DNA of 64,000 nucleotides from Vibrio tritonius (GTDB lineage Bacteria; Pseudomonadota; Gammaproteobacteria; Enterobacterales; Vibrionaceae): NCBI RefSeq assembly GCF_001547935.1, contig NZ_AP014635.1, positions 1,984,001 to 2,048,000 of the forward strand, read 5' to 3'. Shown piece by piece: positions 61,798 to 64,000 of this stretch (position 1 is its first letter; each line of letters starts with the position of its first letter). The notes under the pieces were generated by a model. It saw only the letters and a program-made list of their open reading frames with translations, ran no database searches and was not told where the DNA came from. The position numbers and the translations under genes were made by a program.

Positions 61798-62055
61798 CTT
61801 ACCTCCTGATTACTAACGTTTTTCACATGGCGCACAGCCACGCTTTATACATAGATAATGCGGTACTCACTTCGAAGGTTCAACATAAAATCAATAGATT
61901 AAAAAATCTAATGGGTTAGATCGCTTTATGTAGCATAACTTCTAGGTTTGCTGAACTTGGATAACTTTTAATAGGGAAAGATATGAATTAAGCAACAATC
62001 GGTCATACCTGCTGTAGCTCATTCGCCTGCCACTTCATGTCCTTGTCAGTTATCA

Positions 62056-62655
62056 TCAAACTAAATCGCTAACTGATATTTCTTTACCAAAATGTTGAAT
62101 CACGTGCCGACTAAAGTATTGCTTCTGCTCAATAGTAAAGGCTCCGGTGGCTTCAGTAACAACATACGTGTTATAACCTAAGTCATGTGCTTGTCGAAGT
62201 GTAGACTCGACACAAACGTGAGTAGCAAAGCCTATCAGTACAACATTATCTATCCCATTATTTCGTAGAAATATATCAAGATTACTCCCCGAAAATGCAC
62301 TAGAACCGACGCTTTCGTTAATCAAGTGTTCGTTAGAAAGCGGTACAAAATCGGGATGTATTTCTCCCTGAAAGCCTAACCACGTTTTCTTTTCTGGAAT
62401 GACATGCCGCATACCATACTTAGCTTTACCAAAAGCGAGATAGTTCATATCTGGTTGTAATGTCACATGAATAATGAAGAATCCCTTTTCTCGAGCTAAT
62501 GAGAGTACAGTTTTTGAATGCAAAATAGCGTCTTCAAATTGTGCCAGATCCACAACCATATTATTACGTAAATACCCTTGTTTACTCACCCATTCATTTT
62601 GGTATTCAATCAACACCAAGGCTGTCTTTTCCGGGAATAAGTGGAATTCATCCAT
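62056..62655 (-). CDS. Isochorismatase-like cysteine hydrolase
   Basis: A 199-residue cysteine hydrolase. The nucleophile is in VLIGFATHVCVESTLRQAHD near 138-157. The opening ALVLIEYQNEWVSKQG corresponds to the usual D-x-Q-N-D block, with Glu where Asp is usual. KYGMRHVIPEKKTW and ESVGSSAFSGSNLDIFL match the central region. Members cleave amides or vinyl ethers (nicotinamide, N-carbamoyl compounds, isochorismate). The substrate cannot be fixed. The upstream Crp/Fnr gene runs in the same direction, 71 bp away. Confidence 0.82.
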   Translation of the reverse strand: MDEFHLFPEKTALVLIEYQNEWVSKQGYLRNNMVVDLAQFEDAILHSKTVLSLAREKGFFIIHVTLQPDMNYLAFGKAKYGMRHVIPEKKTWLGFQGEIHPDFVPLSNEHLINESVGSSAFSGSNLDIFLRNNGIDNVVLIGFATHVCVESTLRQAHDLGYNTYVVTEATGAFTIEQKQYFSRHVIQHFGKEISVSDLV

Positions 62656-62726
62656 GTCTACGTTCCTTACTCAATTATTTTGAGGAAGAGAGTAAGACAG
62701 CGCGAAATGTAATTCCTTATCAAATG

Positions 62727-63296
62727 TTAAGAACGGGGCTTCAGACGAGAATAGGTTACCGGACTCATGCCCAGATAACTGGCTATGTGGTAATCGTTAA
62801 TCCTGTTTATTACTTGTGGCTCATTGTCAATAATGTTACGTATCAACTGATTTTTATTGAGCGTAAGGAATCGATGTTCCCGCCGAATTTTTGTATCTAC
62901 CAACCATTCAAGGTAGGTTAAATAAAAAGGTTGCCAAATATTCATAGCCACCAAATACTGTTTAAACTCAGTAAAAGGCATATGCAATACCAATGATGAC
63001 TCGCAAGTAATAATCCCAAACAGACTAGACTGATTACGTGCAACCGGAGCGACTGGAAATACGATATTATCTTCAAAAAAGAACAACTTATTACTTTCTT
63101 CACCTTCAGGCGTTAAATAATAGCAACGAACTGCTCCCTGCTTAACAATCAGCACCTTGTCAAATTGGTCACCAATATTCAATATAGTTTGATCTTTATC
63201 TAACGTACTAGGACGAAAGCAGGAAACAAGATGATTAAGCTGAGCAGCGGTCATTCCTAAATCGGTTAACACTACTCTATATTTGGGATACCCCAT
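62727..63296 (-). CDS. Crp/Fnr-family regulator
   Basis: A 189-residue protein with a cyclic-nucleotide-binding-like barrel (residues 25-110, DQTILNIGDQFDKVLIVKQG, VRCYYLTPEGEESNKLFFFE). A C-terminal helix-turn-helix follows (INDYHIASYLGMSPVTYSRL). No FeS cysteines are present, so it is not an Fnr oxygen sensor. Small regulators of this kind often control a neighbouring gene, here probably the isochorismatase-like hydrolase downstream. Confidence 0.84.
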   Translation of the reverse strand: MGYPKYRVVLTDLGMTAAQLNHLVSCFRPSTLDKDQTILNIGDQFDKVLIVKQGAVRCYYLTPEGEESNKLFFFEDNIVFPVAPVARNQSSLFGIITCESSLVLHMPFTEFKQYLVAMNIWQPFYLTYLEWLVDTKIRREHRFLTLNKNQLIRNIIDNEPQVINRINDYHIASYLGMSPVTYSRLKPRS

Positions 63297-63385
63297 AACT
63301 AACCTTTAAGAGAGGAACACAAAATTGGACATAAGATAAAATAACACATGATCTCATTTCAAAAATGTCATGAGCAAGAATTCTA

Positions 63386-63450
63386 ACTCGTTTCGGGGCA
63401 GCTTCGAGCTAGGCGACGTCAATCTGGTACGCCCATGGTCACAAACGAGT
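63386..63450. repeat. Imperfect inverted repeat upstream of Crp/Fnr gene
   Basis: ACTCGTTT (63386-63393) and AAACGAGT (63443-63450) are exact complements around a 49-base GC-richer loop. Role unknown; it could be a terminator remnant or a structured element of the GST gene's downstream region. Confidence 0.35.
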
Positions 63451-63489
63451 CGAAACCAATTATATTCAGTTCTGTTACGACATTTCGAC

Positions 63490-64000
63490 TTATGGTTCTG
63501 AAGCTACTACGCGTTCATTCTTTCTTATGTACGTTAAATGATTAGAGTAAAACTCATGTTCTCCACAACCATGTTGCAGTGCTTTCTTATATATAGAAGC
63601 TACAAAGATATCTGCTAGACTGAAATCGGCACCCACTGCATAACCAGACTGTTTACATAAGCTAGAACTTAAAGTATCAAGGCTCTTTATTATCCAATCA
63701 CCACGGAGTCTTTGCTTTTCAACCTCATCAAGTTGTGGACGTAGAAACTTAAGTACTTTTCTATTTTGAGGAGAATGAATACTCGAATTAACATATTCAC
63801 AAATACACCTAATGCGGGTCTTTTCGTTTAGATTTCTACTTAGTAACGGACATCTATCAAATCGTTCATCTAAGTATTCAGCAATAGCCATCGACTCAGA
63901 AAAAATAAAACCGTCAACTGATATAGACGGTACGTAACCAAATGGGTTTATAGCGAGGTAAGTTGTAGATAATTCATCTGAACTGACCTCAACTCTTTGG
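63490..64000 (-). CDS. Glutathione S-transferase family protein (5' partial)
   Basis: The frame runs off the right edge, giving the last 169 residues. QRVEVSSDELSTTYLAINPF, then GYVPSISVDGFIFSESMAIA, is the thioredoxin-like half: the cis-Pro in YVPS and the SES glutathione-binding turn. The helical C-terminal domain follows, with GADFSLADIFVASIY near the expected N-capping box. It resembles the maleylacetoacetate isomerase/zeta-like group, but the N-terminal active residues are outside the window. Confidence 0.85.
   Translation of the reverse strand, partial: QRVEVSSDELSTTYLAINPFGYVPSISVDGFIFSESMAIAEYLDERFDRCPLLSRNLNEKTRIRCICEYVNSSIHSPQNRKVLKFLRPQLDEVEKQRLRGDWIIKSLDTLSSSLCKQSGYAVGADFSLADIFVASIYKKALQHGCGEHEFYSNHLTYIRKNERVVASEP

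Noticed and set aside
56933..64000. Chromosomal integron cassette array
   Set aside because: Genes are large, in both orientations and widely spaced, with at most one or two attC-like structures and no integrase. The attC idea is kept only as a question for the 70-bp repeats.
1..64000. tRNA, rRNA or CRISPR loci
   Set aside because: No clover-leaf tRNA with CCA-side features, no rRNA sequence and no regularly spaced repeat array was seen on reading both strands.

Overview
The window reads as Vibrio chromosomal DNA. The evidence is protein content (VF530-family protein, DbpA, BluB, YegD, OmpA-type porin, Bcr/CflA exporter, many LysR regulators, dCache chemoreceptor) together with a dispersed, highly folded noncoding repeat. 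Two pectin-directed genes and a complete exosortase-A exopolysaccharide locus suggest a surface- or plant-associated lifestyle. That last point is inference.

Layout. 1-9.3 kb: a partial YeeE/YedE transporter, small membrane proteins, bluB, yegD, then a harpin/pectate-lyase fusion (HrpW-like) preceded by a sequence resembling a HrpL promoter, abgB, and a DUF2076 protein. 9.5-12.3 kb: a DUF805 protein, an NYN-domain protein, and an XRE-cupin regulator divergent from an EamA exporter with twin operators between them. 12.3-18.7 kb: a LysR gene divergent from a hydroxyacid dehydrogenase, aldehyde dehydrogenase, M20 amidohydrolase and a two-gene membrane transporter, a likely catabolic unit of unknown substrate. 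19-31 kb: Bcr/CflA, an OmpA porin, a pectin methylesterase with a KdgR-like operator, dbpA, a large YwqK/Sel1 repeat protein, and a chemoreceptor. 31.8-34.8 kb: a Met/His-rich secreted peptide divergent from a two-component system whose sensor also carries a Met/His-rich loop.

34.9-52.9 kb: a near-complete XrtA (exosortase A) locus in two divergent arms. The minus arm holds the phosphatase, AAA ATPase, outer-membrane barrel, tyrosine kinase, chain-length protein and export lipoprotein. The plus arm holds the initiating glycosyltransferase, deacetylase, FemAB protein, three glycosyltransferases, XrtA-EpsI, an amidotransferase and a pyruvyltransferase. No PEP-CTERM substrate, flippase or polymerase is visible in the window.

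53-64 kb: an accessory-looking segment with an intact IS66 element (perfect 8-bp target duplication), a frameshifted acetyltransferase remnant, a MATE pump with a divergent LysR gene over a perfect palindrome, a DapA-superfamily protein, a HEPN-like protein, an isochorismatase-like hydrolase, a Crp/Fnr regulator and a partial glutathione S-transferase. A 70-bp repeat occurs in inverted orientation around the MATE-DapA block.

A roughly 265-bp repeat with TATACCC/GGGTATA ends occurs in three full copies and one 107-bp short copy. It has truncated a YjbR-family gene and a ModA-like gene, and it lies immediately before the two-component operon. The most striking single item is the HrpW-like gene with its HrpL-box-like promoter.
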